Below, piece after piece: positions 1 through 8,477 of a DNA stretch of 64,000 nucleotides. This DNA comes from CALDOK01 sp964481655. Its GTDB lineage: Bacteria > Myxococcota_A > UBA796 > JAFGLY01. How positions within the stretch are numbered: the first letter of the stretch is position 1; every line of letters starts with the position of its first letter. The stretch lies in contig CAYZVO010000012.1 of assembly GCA_964481655.1 (NCBI GenBank), forward strand, positions 1 to 64,000, read 5' to 3'. The notes under the pieces were generated by a model. That model saw nothing but the letters and a program-made list of their open reading frames with translations, did no database searches and was not told the origin of the DNA. Position numbers and translations under genes: made by a program.

Positions 1-160
1 CCGCCTCCTCGGCGGCCTGTTCGTCGCCCAGCATCCGCAGGCAGAAGCGCCAGACCATGCCCCGCACGCGCTGCACCAGCCGCTCGAAGGCGGCCTCGTC
101 GCCGGCCTGGAAGCGCAGCATCAGCTGCTGCTCGAGGTCGATGGGCGTAGCGTTGGTCAT
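1..160 (-). CDS. ECF-type RNA polymerase sigma factor, N-terminal part
   Basis: Reading down from the ATG at 160, the first 53 residues carry the sigma-70 region 2 pattern: LMLRFQAGDEAAFERLV, then a WRFCLRMLGDEQAAEEA stretch. ECF sigma factors typically have this helix (core-polymerase and -10 binding) at this distance from the start. The gene runs off the window at position 1, so region 4 is not visible. A GAAGAGAG purine run lies upstream of the start. It follows the barrel gene by 22 bp on the same strand and may be the last gene of that group. No anti-sigma gene is visible in the window. The family is clear; the subgroup is not. Confidence 0.85.
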   Translation of the reverse strand, partial: MTNATPIDLEQQLMLRFQAGDEAAFERLVQRVRGMVWRFCLRMLGDEQAAEEA

Positions 161-182
161 GGGGATGGCGTTCACGCTCTCT

Positions 183-1802
183 TCAACCGGACGGCGTCCG
201 GATGGTTACGGCGCCGATGACGCGCCAGCCGAGGGGGAGCTCGAGGGGGTGGTCCGCGGCGGGGTTCGAGCTGTCGATGAAGAAGGTGCCAGGCTGGAAC
301 AGCCCACCCTCGAGCTGCAGCTGCAGGGCATCGAGGGGGCTGGCGGCCACGAGCAGGTCCGCCTCCAGGCCGTAGATGCGCCGGTGGGGATCGAGGGGGG
401 ACGGCCGCGTGGCGCAGGGCAGGGCCAGCTGCAGGTGGGCGCCGAGGCGCTCGCCGTCCCAGGCCAGGGACGCGCCGGGGGTCAGCAGCCCGTACCCGGC
501 CACACCCGGCGGGAAGTCCAGGGCGCCGCTGCGGGCGGCGCTGTCGGCGGGGAAGATCCGGGTGCGCACGAAGGCGGGGTCCGACGCCAGGAACAGGCGC
601 ACCGGCTCCCCGGCCGCGGCCCGACCGACCAGGTCGTCCTCACCGCTCATGCCCTGAAAGAACAAGCCGGGGGACCAACGCCCGTCGGTCAACAGGCTCG
701 CCGCCAGGTCCCACGCCCAGCCGCGGATGCGCAGGTCCTCCGACCAGGGCTCCCGGGGCGCGTCGGCGTACCAGGTCGCGGTGACCTCCTGGGGCACGGT
801 GCCGGCCTCGAAGCGGTAGCCCTCGAGGCGCCCGCGACCCCAGCTGTGCACCAGCGCCGCATCCAGCAGCACCGGTCCGGCCAGCACCCGACCGAAGCCC
901 GAGGCGTAGAACAGCTCGGCGCTGCCCTGCAGGCCCATGAACTGTGCCAGGTCACCGTGGAAGGCGCGCATCCCATCGGCCTCGCTGCCGTACACGGTGC
1001 CGAGGCCCTCGAGGACGTAGTCCTGGTAGGTCCCGATGAAGTCGTCGGAGGTGGCCGCCCACAGCTCGGTGAGCATGCCCAGGTCCTGCTCCAGCACCGG
1101 CGCGACGCCGTGCTGGCTGTCCCGGGTCCAGGCCAGCTCGGCCCCCAGGTGCTCGAACATCGAGGGCTCGTGGCGCAGTGCGAGGGCGGCCTGGGCGGTG
1201 CCCTGCAGGGTGTGGGCCCCCCGCAGCTCGAGGGCCAGCGGCGCCCACCCCAGGCGCCGGGCGTCGATGCGGGCCCGCAGGCCCGGCCAGCTCTCGGCCT
1301 GGAAGCGGCCCCCTGCGATGCCGTAGGGCAGCATGCCCGCGCGCAGGTCCACCGCGGGATCCCCCTGGGGGCGCCAGCGCCAGGATGCCTCGTCCAGGAA
1401 CAGCCGCTCCTTCCAGGCCTCGGACACAGGCACGCCGTCGCTCACCAGCACGTGCACGATGGACAGCTCGTCATCCAGGGTCGGCACCCGCGCGATGCTC
1501 CGACCGTTGGCGCGCACCCGCACCCGGTGGGCGATCCCCGGGCGCCAGGTCAGGGAGGCCTCGGGGACCATCAGCCAGCGGTTGAGGGGCTCCGAAGGGG
1601 AGGCGAGATCGAAGCCCCCCAGGATCGGGTCGCCGCTCCACAGATCGTCGTACTCCAGCCAGCCCACCGCCAACGACGCCTGGCCCTCCACAGAGGCGTG
1701 GAGGGCCGAGGTCAGGGCGAGGAGGGGCAGAATCGGCGACAACGCAGCAGGGCGTAACGGATCAGCCGCACTGTCCCCAGAGGCCGAAGAAGTAGCCGCC
1801 AT
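183..1802 (-). CDS. Probable outer-membrane beta-barrel protein
   Basis: A 539-residue protein. After a short polar lead it has a hydrophobic secretion-signal-like stretch ending LLALTSALHA, then a long series of alternating hydrophobic/polar strands rich in Trp, Arg and Gly. Segments such as LEADLLVAASPLDALQLQLE look like paired transmembrane strands. The pattern recalls alginate-export/porin-type barrels, but I see no diagnostic motif. The ATG at 1802 overlaps the end of the upstream lipoprotein gene by 41 bp. The true start is uncertain because the signal peptide begins about 20 residues in; an alternative start inside it is possible. It probably sits in the outer membrane as a channel or surface protein. 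Confidence 0.6.
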   Translation of the reverse strand: MAATSSASGDSAADPLRPAALSPILPLLALTSALHASVEGQASLAVGWLEYDDLWSGDPILGGFDLASPSEPLNRWLMVPEASLTWRPGIAHRVRVRANGRSIARVPTLDDELSIVHVLVSDGVPVSEAWKERLFLDEASWRWRPQGDPAVDLRAGMLPYGIAGGRFQAESWPGLRARIDARRLGWAPLALELRGAHTLQGTAQAALALRHEPSMFEHLGAELAWTRDSQHGVAPVLEQDLGMLTELWAATSDDFIGTYQDYVLEGLGTVYGSEADGMRAFHGDLAQFMGLQGSAELFYASGFGRVLAGPVLLDAALVHSWGRGRLEGYRFEAGTVPQEVTATWYADAPREPWSEDLRIRGWAWDLAASLLTDGRWSPGLFFQGMSGEDDLVGRAAAGEPVRLFLASDPAFVRTRIFPADSAARSGALDFPPGVAGYGLLTPGASLAWDGERLGAHLQLALPCATRPSPLDPHRRIYGLEADLLVAASPLDALQLQLEGGLFQPGTFFIDSSNPAADHPLELPLGWRVIGAVTIRTPSG

Positions 1803-2295
1803 AGTCGTTGCGGCGCTCGTAGCGGCCGATGAGCTCCCCGGTGGAGGCGGCGCCGCCGTCCGGGTCGGTCTCGACCCAGTCCCCCAGGAACAGGCCGGCG
1901 TCGTACTCGCCGCTGATATCCCCGATGTTGGTGCCGTCGAAGCTGCCGTCGAAGGCGCCGTCACCGTAGGTCCCGACGATGGTACCGCCCAGCTCGCCGG
2001 TGCCCAGCTCGAACCAGGAGCCCTCGAAGGCGGTCTCGAGCGCCTCGTCGTACCAGACGCCGGACAGCACGCCCATGACCTCGCAGTTGGCGTAGTCCCG
2101 GGCCTCGACCACGTTGTCGATGGCCATCAGCTCGAGCTCATCGTCCTCCACCGGCAGCTCGGCCCGCAGGGGCTCGACGTTGTCGATGGCGGCGTCCACG
2201 GCCATGCGCTCTTCGGGGAGCAGCGTGGTGTCGTCGGTCTCGGCCTGGCAGGCGACGAGGGAGAGGGCGGCGAGGGTGAGAAGGGAGCGAGTCAT
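1762..2295 (-). CDS. Lipoprotein of unknown function
   Basis: A 177-residue protein starting at the ATG at 2295, with GGAGG five bases upstream; an upstream in-frame start lacks such a site. The N-terminus is a type II signal peptide with lipobox LVAC and Cys16 as the lipidation site. The rest is acidic and low in Lys. A Gly/Asp-rich stretch (about residues 80-150) has repeated short strands of the type GTYGDGAFDGSFDG, as in small beta-helical or beta-sandwich surface proteins. No family is recognised. It overlaps the start of the downstream barrel gene, so the two are probably co-transcribed and may be partners in the outer membrane. Confidence 0.75.
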   Translation of the reverse strand: MTRSLLTLAALSLVACQAETDDTTLLPEERMAVDAAIDNVEPLRAELPVEDDELELMAIDNVVEARDYANCEVMGVLSGVWYDEALETAFEGSWFELGTGELGGTIVGTYGDGAFDGSFDGTNIGDISGEYDAGLFLGDWVETDPDGGAASTGELIGRYERRNDYGGYFFGLWGQCG

Positions 2296-2368
2296 GTCGG
2301 CCTCCGTGCTTGGGTTGTGCACCCTCCAACCGGAGGCCTGGCCCGGGGTTACGAAAAAAGTTCCGAGG

Positions 2369-2970
2369 CGCTCGCCATCCCCCCCCCTGAGCCTCAGGGT
2401 CCCGATTCGTGAGCGCCCAGGCGGCTAAATCCGCTCGCCATCCCCCCCCCCTGAGCCTCAGGGTCCCGATTCGTGAGCGCCCAGGCGGCTAAATCCGNNN
2501 NNNNNNNNNNNNNNNNNNNNNNNNNNNNNNNNNNNNNNNNNNNNNNNNNNNNNNNNNNNNNNNNNNNNNNNNNNNNNNNNNNNNNNNNNNNNNNNNNCCC
2601 CCCCCCTGAGCCTCAGGGTCCCGATTCGTGAGCGCCCAGGCGGCTAAATCCGCTCGCCATCCCCCCCCCCCTGAGCCTCAGGGTCCCGAGTCGTGAGCGC
2701 CCAGGCGGTGGAAAGCGCTCGCCATCACCCCCCCTGAGCCTCAGGGTCCCGATTCGTGAGCGGTCTGGCGGTGGAAAGCGCTCGCCATCACCCCCCCTGA
2801 GCCTCAGGGTCCCGCTCCGCGAGCGCCCAGGCCGCCGAATCCGCTCGCGATCACCCCCCCTGAGCCTCAGGGTCCCGATTCGTGAGCGCCCAAGCCACCG
2901 AAACCGCTCGCGATCACCCCCCCTGAGCCTCAGGGTCCCGATTCGTGAGCGGCCAGGCCGCCGGAACGGC
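2369..2970. repeat. Tandem array of ~63-bp palindromic units
   Basis: Units start at 2371, 2434, (gap), a partial unit at 2598, then 2653, 2718, 2781, 2844 and 2907; spacing is 63-65 bp. Each has a variable C-run, the inverted repeat CCCTGAG-C-CTCAGGG, and an outer imperfect inverted repeat in which CGCTCGCGATC faces GATTCGTGAGCG, so each unit can fold into a two-level hairpin. Copies next to the gap are nearly identical, while copies at 2781-2969 have diverged in the last 20 bases. The array fills the space between two minus-strand genes. I see no coding potential in it. It could be a binding-site array, a recombination hot spot or stacked terminators. Confidence 0.9.
2498..2597. other. Assembly gap, 100 N
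   Basis: Exactly 100 N replace sequence inside the tandem array, and the run begins precisely at a unit boundary. This is the conventional placeholder for a scaffold join of unknown length. The real array is probably longer than shown, and the adjacency of the two flanks rests on scaffolding only. Confidence 0.97.
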
Positions 2971-3011
2971 GCCGTCGCACACGGCCTGCGCCCAGAACCG
3001 GGGGTGTCGCC

Positions 3012-4397
3012 CTACTCCAAGCCCGTCGCCCCCGCTGGCGTCAGCAGCAGGCGCGGCGTGGGGCCGATGGTGAGGCTGACGGCCTCGCGTTCGGGGTCGA
3101 GGGACCGCTCGGACCCGTCGAGGTCGATCAGGCGTACCGAGCCCGCCGCGGGGACGGTGACCTGCTGGGCCTCATCGACCGTCCAGAGGATCCAGAGGGC
3201 CTGCTCCTCACCGCGCAGCTCGTAGGCGTACGCGTCCTCCCCGAGGCCGAGCAACTGGGAGCGGTCCTCGATGCTCCCGGTGTCCACCTCCTCGAGCGCC
3301 GTGGAGAGGACCCCGAAGGCCACCGCCGCCGGCTTGGCCTCACCAGCGCTGTCGTACAGGCCGAAGCGGGCCTCCTGATCGCTGTCGCTCGTGCCGCTGT
3401 CGCGGAAGGTGTACCAGAGGTACATGGACGAGCCTTGCGCCCAGGCCAGCACGGCGGATCGCACGAGCCACGCGGCCTGGTCCTCGTCGCTGGCGCCTTC
3501 GTAGAGGGCGTCGAGGGCCGTGTGCCAGCCCAGCTCGGTGATCCACAGGTCCAGGTGGGAGGCACCGTGGGCTGCCAGCTGCTCCTGCAGCGCGCAGCTC
3601 TCCTGGATCAACGACGGCTGGTAGTCGTCGCTCAGCTCCGGCGCGGTGAAGGGGTAGCGGTAGGGATGCCAGGACACGGCGTCGAGCTCCTGCACCAGCT
3701 CGGGCTCGGCCTCGAGGACGGCGTCGAGGAACTCGGGGCCCGGGGTGGCGAAGAGCAGGTCGGGCCAGAACAGGCCGCCCAAGGAGACCTCGGCCGCGGG
3801 GTCCACGGCGTGGATGGCCCGGGAGGCCGCCAGGCTGAGCTCGGCGTAGGCCACGGGGTCTTCGACGGGCTTCCAGAAGCGCAGGCCGCCGTTGGGCTCG
3901 TTCCAGATCTCCCAGCGCTTCACCCGATCCCCATAGCGCTCCACCAGCGCCGCGGCGTAGTTGGCGTAGTCGGCCGGATCGTCCGGCGGGTACTTGCTGT
4001 CCTCGCAGTCGCTACAGGCCCAGGTGTTGCCGTAGACCAGCAGGCCCAGCAGCTCCGCGTCGGCGCCCTCCACGGCGTCCACGAGCAGGTCGGTGCCCGA
4101 GAAGTCCCACACACCCCGCTCGGGCTCGACGCTGGACCAGTACAGGTCCCGCCGCGCAGTGCCCACGCCGAGCTCGGCCCAGGCCGCCAACTCGGCCTCG
4201 CGAGACGTCACGGCCGCCTCGTCGCTGCCCCAGCTCAGGTGGGTGCTCAGGCCGAGCCCACGATGCAGCGGGACCGCGTGGCTCCAGGATGAGGCACAGC
4301 CCTTGGGCACCCCATCGTCAGGGGGCTGCCAGGCGGGCTGACAGCCGAGCGCGACGAAGAGCAGGGACAGCGAGATCACGGCGAGCTCATCCTGCAT
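3012..4397 (-). CDS. Lipoprotein glycoside hydrolase, TIM-barrel (GH39/GH5-like)
   Basis: A 461-residue protein with a type II signal peptide (lipobox VALGC, Cys19). The barrel carries both clan GH-A catalytic signatures. WEIWNEPNGG holds the Asn-Glu acid/base pair at the end of strand 4. LWITELGWHT holds the Glu nucleophile near strand 7. Other conserved pieces are the HPYRY strand and a C-terminal beta-sandwich region. It should cleave a beta-linked glycan or glycoside outside the cytoplasm; the substrate cannot be read from the sequence. The ATG at 4397 overlaps the upstream lipoprotein gene by 11 bp, so they form one transcription unit. Confidence 0.8.
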   Translation of the reverse strand: MQDELAVISLSLLFVALGCQPAWQPPDDGVPKGCASSWSHAVPLHRGLGLSTHLSWGSDEAAVTSREAELAAWAELGVGTARRDLYWSSVEPERGVWDFSGTDLLVDAVEGADAELLGLLVYGNTWACSDCEDSKYPPDDPADYANYAAALVERYGDRVKRWEIWNEPNGGLRFWKPVEDPVAYAELSLAASRAIHAVDPAAEVSLGGLFWPDLLFATPGPEFLDAVLEAEPELVQELDAVSWHPYRYPFTAPELSDDYQPSLIQESCALQEQLAAHGASHLDLWITELGWHTALDALYEGASDEDQAAWLVRSAVLAWAQGSSMYLWYTFRDSGTSDSDQEARFGLYDSAGEAKPAAVAFGVLSTALEEVDTGSIEDRSQLLGLGEDAYAYELRGEEQALWILWTVDEAQQVTVPAAGSVRLIDLDGSERSLDPEREAVSLTIGPTPRLLLTPAGATGLE

Positions 4398-5913
4398 CCG
4401 CCGCGACGGGGCAGCGGTCGAAGGGACCCAGCAGCTCCCACAGCAACCCCACCGCGCCGCCACCGCGCCAGCCGTCCATCGGGACCGTCTCCGGGAGCCC
4501 ATGGGACACCAACTCCCCGTGCTCGACGGGCTCGTCCCAGGGCAGCTCTCCGCCCCAGTCCGCGAGCATCTCGGGCTCGACGATGCAGCCCAGCGCCTCC
4601 GCGGAGGGGTTGTAGCGCACGGGTACGCCGCCACGGCGGAGGCCCTCGTACAGGCCCATCACGTGGGGCCGGGAGATCTGGGCGACGCTGTGGTCCATCT
4701 CGGTGAAGACCACCTGGACGCGCAGGGCCTCCGGCGCGGCCGCGACCAGCTCGGGTAGTCGCGCCATGACCGACCGATCCTCCCAGAAGGCCTCGGTCTC
4801 ACCCGGGTCCAGCAGGTGGCCCGGCCAAGCCTCCGGGTCCAGCACGCCGCGCTCGAGCGCGGCGCTGATCACCTCGCCGCTGTAGACCACCCAGGGCTCG
4901 GAAGCCTCGGGGTCGTACCAGGGGACCAGGGGCATGTCCTCGTCGGCGTCCAGGCCGCCGTCACGGTCGAGGTCGAAGCCGCTCTTCGCGTGGAGGTCGA
5001 GCTGTCCGCTGCCGTTGCGATCCAGGTAGAGCAGACCCGGCAGCTCCATGGGTTCGTACAGGCCGCCGTAGACCTCGGACAGGGACAGCGCGTCCGACCA
5101 GGCCACGTCGTCGTAGCTGAGGACGCAGCCGCTGTCGTCGCAGCCCCCGGCCTCGAAGTCGGTGTTGCGGAAGTCGTCCCAGGCCACGCCGTTGCCGTCG
5201 GCGTCCTGATCGAGATCGGGGTCCATCACCGTCAGGCCGAGGTCGCCGGTGACGATCTGGGGCAGGTGGGGGCTCTCGGCGGCGGACAGCCCGATCACGG
5301 CCTCTTCGAGCCCGTCGTCGATACCGGCGAGGGCCTGGGCCGCCGGGATCAGGCCCGCGGACGCCGCCGCGACCACCACGCCGTCACAGACAGGGCCGCC
5401 CGTGAGCTGGCGCAGGGTCGTGCCGTCCACGGTCTCGCCGAGGCCCGCGGCGAAGCGGATGGTGTCGGCCAGGGCCGCGGCGGTGACGGGCCCGGACTGG
5501 TCGAAGCTGCCGGCCCCCACGACATCCCCCGCGCTCCACCCCGGGTAGATGGGCTGGACCTCGATGATCCCCCAGGACCCGGCGAGCACGGCGCTGGCGG
5601 TGCCCACGCTCCGCACCGCGGACCGGGACACGACCGCCACGGGAGCGCCGTCGTCGTAGGCCCGTTCCTCGGGGTCCGCGGGGAAGTAGATCACCGCGTG
5701 CAGCTGCTCGAGCGTCTGGCTGGGCAGCTCGACCACCCGCTGGGAGTACGCCGGGTCCGGCAGGTAGGGCACCGCCTCGGGCAGATCGTCCGGAGGGTCC
5801 TCGGCCACGCAGCGCCGCCCGGGGGCGTCGCTGTCCCCTGGCCCGCCGCTGTCCGCGACGGGTCTACAGGCCGCGGCGACCACCATGGTGGCGCAGAGGA
5901 AGCGAAGGCTCAT
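4387..5913 (-). CDS. Lipoprotein alpha/beta-hydrolase-like protein with EF-hand-like loops
   Basis: A 508-residue lipoprotein (lipobox VAAAC, Cys16). Residues 65-200 and 385-440 look like an alpha/beta-hydrolase core: strands AVIYFP and VAVVSRS, a nucleophile-elbow-like AASAG with Ser185, and a candidate catalytic His at FTEMDHS (His408). Between them is an acidic insertion with three calcium-loop-like stretches: DQDADGNGVAWD (235-246), DRNGSGQLDLHA (298-309) and DLDRDGGLDADE (314-325). Function would be an extracytoplasmic esterase or lipase-like enzyme, possibly calcium-stabilised. The elbow is not the classic GxSxG, so enzymatic activity is an inference. Confidence 0.6.
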   Translation of the reverse strand: MSLRFLCATMVVAAACRPVADSGGPGDSDAPGRRCVAEDPPDDLPEAVPYLPDPAYSQRVVELPSQTLEQLHAVIYFPADPEERAYDDGAPVAVVSRSAVRSVGTASAVLAGSWGIIEVQPIYPGWSAGDVVGAGSFDQSGPVTAAALADTIRFAAGLGETVDGTTLRQLTGGPVCDGVVVAAASAGLIPAAQALAGIDDGLEEAVIGLSAAESPHLPQIVTGDLGLTVMDPDLDQDADGNGVAWDDFRNTDFEAGGCDDSGCVLSYDDVAWSDALSLSEVYGGLYEPMELPGLLYLDRNGSGQLDLHAKSGFDLDRDGGLDADEDMPLVPWYDPEASEPWVVYSGEVISAALERGVLDPEAWPGHLLDPGETEAFWEDRSVMARLPELVAAAPEALRVQVVFTEMDHSVAQISRPHVMGLYEGLRRGGVPVRYNPSAEALGCIVEPEMLADWGGELPWDEPVEHGELVSHGLPETVPMDGWRGGGAVGLLWELLGPFDRCPVAADAG

Positions 5914-5960
5914 GCCCGCCCAAGGTACCCCGCCGCGCCCCGGGCCGATACCCGGCGTGA

Positions 5961-8171
5961 TCAGCCGTCGCGGGGTTCCCGGCGCCGCACCACACCGAGG
6001 GCCAGCAGGCCCAGCAACGCAGCGCCACCCGCCGGCAGCGCGTCCACCCCAGCGACCTGCCCGCAGCCGCAGCCGCCGGGCTCGTCGTCACCGGTGTCGT
6101 CCAGCCCGCTGTCATCGGTTGGCGCATCCAGCACGAGCTCGGTGGAGATGGTCATGTCCACCGCTGCGCAGTTCATGTGCCGCATGGCCAGGTAGTAGGT
6201 GGTGTCGTTGGCCAGCTCCATGGACTCGCTGTCGAAGGTGATGGAGCGGGGGCTGCCGGCGAACTCGACGTCGTAGTCGAGGGCGTAGGGAACATCCAGG
6301 TAGAAGCCCATGCCCGTGTTGACCGACTCCATGTCGAAGGTCACCAGATCACCCTCTCGCACCAGGAAGCTGTACTCCAGGGTGTCGTCGTCGATGTCGC
6401 CGAAGTCCAGCCGCCGCAGGGTGAAGCCCATCGTGACGCTCTCCACCGCCCCCTCGCTGGCCGGCGGGGTGGTGAAGGCCAGCTGGAAGGGCATGGTGAA
6501 GGCGAAGCCTCCCTCGCGGGCCATGTCGCAGGCCGACCCGGGCAGCTCGGTCAGCCCCATGATCAGGTTGACCTGGACATCCACCGGCTGCTCGAGGTCC
6601 AGCTCGAGGGCCCGACCACAGCGCAGCATGCCGCGCTCCTGCATCAGGGCCTCGACCTCGCCCACCAGATCGGCGTCGAGGCCGCCCGCCTCGGAGCGCT
6701 CCCAGGCCACATCGATGCACAGCTGGGCCAGCTCGGCGTAAGTGGGGGAGTCCGAGAGCATCCCCAGCGCGGTGTAGACGATGATCTCGGCCTCGTCCAT
6801 GCCCACGACCTGTGCCATGTCCCAGGTGGCCGCGCCCACGATCTCGCCGTCGTCGTGGGACTCACCGGTCAGGTCCTCGGGACAGACGGTGTCGTTGTCC
6901 ATGTCGCGCACGGGGATGTACTCGCCCACCATGGAGTCGCCCTGGTAGGAGCCCGCCCAGAAGTCGGCGACGCCCTCGTGGATGCCGCCGATGGCGTTGT
7001 TCCAGCCGTAGTCGTCGTAGACGATGAAGTCCGAGGGGAACGCGGTGCGGGCCTCGATGATGGCGTGGCCGTGCTCGTGGGCGATGATGTCGGTGTCGTA
7101 GCTGAAGTCGCCCAGGCTGCCCTGACCGAAGACGAGCATGTCGTTGCCGAACATGTCCTGGGAGAAGTAGGCGTTGTCGTAGGTGCTCCCCTCGTCCTCG
7201 CGGTAGTTCACGAAGGCCTGCAGCTGGGAGTCGAACTCGTGGCCCAGGGTGTCCGTGAAGTAGCGCCGCAGGGTGGAGAGGTGGAAGTAGGTGTGCACCT
7301 CGGCGAAGGGATCATCGGCAGCGTCCTCGTCCGGTTCGTAGAGGAAGTCGCCGCCCTCGTCGGGGAGCGCGAGCTGAGTGGAGGTCTGGCTGCCGCCGTC
7401 GAAGACGATGCTCTCCACGTGCACGTCGGCCCCCGTCATGCCGTCCTGATCACCGCTGAGGTCCTGCAGCTCCACCTCGATGGTGGCGCCGTCCAGGGGG
7501 CTCTGATCCCAGGCCAGGCCCCGGGCCTCCCGGCGCCGGTCGGACACCGCCAGGACCGCGCCGCTGTGGGCGTCCACGCTCACCAGCACCGAGCGGACAG
7601 GGGTGGTGGAGGACAGCGCCACCTGCCACACCAACGCGGCGTGCCCACCCCGGGGCAGCACCACCAGCCGCGGCTGGGGCTCGCCGTCCAGGGGCCCGGG
7701 CAGCCCCGCCGCGTCCACCGCGATGGCGAGCGCGCGGTCGCCAAGGACCACCGGGCTGGTGTCCACGGACGGCACCCGCTGCTGGCTGACGCGGAGCATG
7801 GACACCCGGCCGTCGGCCCGCACCAGGACGCTGGCGTCCACACCCTGCACGGGGACGCCGTCGATCCGTCGCTGCAGCCGGACGATGGTGTCCTCCCGGA
7901 CCGGGAGCACCGCTGCGGGTTCAGCGCTGTCCCAGCCCGGCCCGATCAGGGCCGCGTGGGCGCGCAGGAAGTCCTGAGCCACACGCTCGGGGGAGCCCGC
8001 CCAGGGCCCCGCCACGAAGCCGGACACGCGCAGCTCACCGGCGGACCGTTCCATCAGCAAGGGGCGGGTGTGGGAGGCCTCGAGCTGGGTCAGCAGCGCG
8101 TCGGGCGCCAGCTCCGAGGCCGAGAGGGGCCCCGCGAGAAGGGTGGCGAGGGCGAGGGCGCAGAGGGGCAT
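5961..8171 (-). CDS. Secreted zinc metalloprotease (M4/M36-like) with MYXO-CTERM-like tail
   Basis: A 736-residue secreted preproprotein. The signal peptide is at 1-20. Residues about 30-215 are an FTP/PepSY-type propeptide. The catalytic domain has the gluzincin motif HEHGH (about 360-364) and the downstream zinc-binding Glu in GIHEGVADF (about 399). The C-terminal half holds beta-rich domains. It ends with a Ser/Asp/Thr linker, GGCGCG, a hydrophobic helix and RRRE, the layout of MYXO-CTERM sorting tails that anchor proteins at the myxobacterial surface. Start ATG 8171 is preferred over a TTG at 8201 because CTGGAG lies upstream. It likely degrades extracellular protein. Confidence 0.85.
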   Translation of the reverse strand: MPLCALALATLLAGPLSASELAPDALLTQLEASHTRPLLMERSAGELRVSGFVAGPWAGSPERVAQDFLRAHAALIGPGWDSAEPAAVLPVREDTIVRLQRRIDGVPVQGVDASVLVRADGRVSMLRVSQQRVPSVDTSPVVLGDRALAIAVDAAGLPGPLDGEPQPRLVVLPRGGHAALVWQVALSSTTPVRSVLVSVDAHSGAVLAVSDRRREARGLAWDQSPLDGATIEVELQDLSGDQDGMTGADVHVESIVFDGGSQTSTQLALPDEGGDFLYEPDEDAADDPFAEVHTYFHLSTLRRYFTDTLGHEFDSQLQAFVNYREDEGSTYDNAYFSQDMFGNDMLVFGQGSLGDFSYDTDIIAHEHGHAIIEARTAFPSDFIVYDDYGWNNAIGGIHEGVADFWAGSYQGDSMVGEYIPVRDMDNDTVCPEDLTGESHDDGEIVGAATWDMAQVVGMDEAEIIVYTALGMLSDSPTYAELAQLCIDVAWERSEAGGLDADLVGEVEALMQERGMLRCGRALELDLEQPVDVQVNLIMGLTELPGSACDMAREGGFAFTMPFQLAFTTPPASEGAVESVTMGFTLRRLDFGDIDDDTLEYSFLVREGDLVTFDMESVNTGMGFYLDVPYALDYDVEFAGSPRSITFDSESMELANDTTYYLAMRHMNCAAVDMTISTELVLDAPTDDSGLDDTGDDEPGGCGCGQVAGVDALPAGGAALLGLLALGVVRRREPRDG

Positions 8172-8250
8172 GGAGGCTCCAGCGGCGGAGTGTGGGCGCA
8201 AACCTACTGCGCCCCGGTCCGACCAGGGTGCACCCTACGAGAACCTGACA

Positions 8251-8463
8251 TCAGACGGAGAACAACACCACCAGCCCGGTGATGCCGGCCACCGCCCCGA
8301 GGGACACCAGGCAGCCCACACCCGCCAGCGCCAGCGGAAACACCGGGCGACCGCCGTCCTCACCGGCGCGACGCCGAGCGACCACGAACCAGCCCGCGCC
8401 CACCAGGACCAGGAGCATGCCCACCAGGGCGATGAGCAGGGCGACGAGCAGCACGAGGACCAT
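8251..8463 (-). CDS. Small two-helix membrane protein
   Basis: A 70-residue protein with two hydrophobic segments (about 2-28 and 43-68) joined by a short RRRAGEDGGR loop. No family is recognised. It lies 14 bp downstream of the next minus-strand gene and likely belongs to the same transcript. Real-gene support comes from its clean membrane topology and tight spacing. Confidence 0.6.
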   Translation of the reverse strand: MVLVLLVALLIALVGMLLVLVGAGWFVVARRRAGEDGGRPVFPLALAGVGCLVSLGAVAGITGLVVLFSV

Positions 8464-8477
8464 GGGATCTCCTGGGG

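Noticed and set aside
2369..2970. CRISPR array
   Set aside because: The 63-bp period would fit, but the would-be spacers are nearly identical between units, the repeat core is itself a two-level palindrome with variable C-runs, and no cas genes are near.
6177..8282. 701-residue open frame on the plus strand
   Set aside because: It is antisense to the metalloprotease, whose HEHGH motif, propeptide and sorting tail settle the coding strand.
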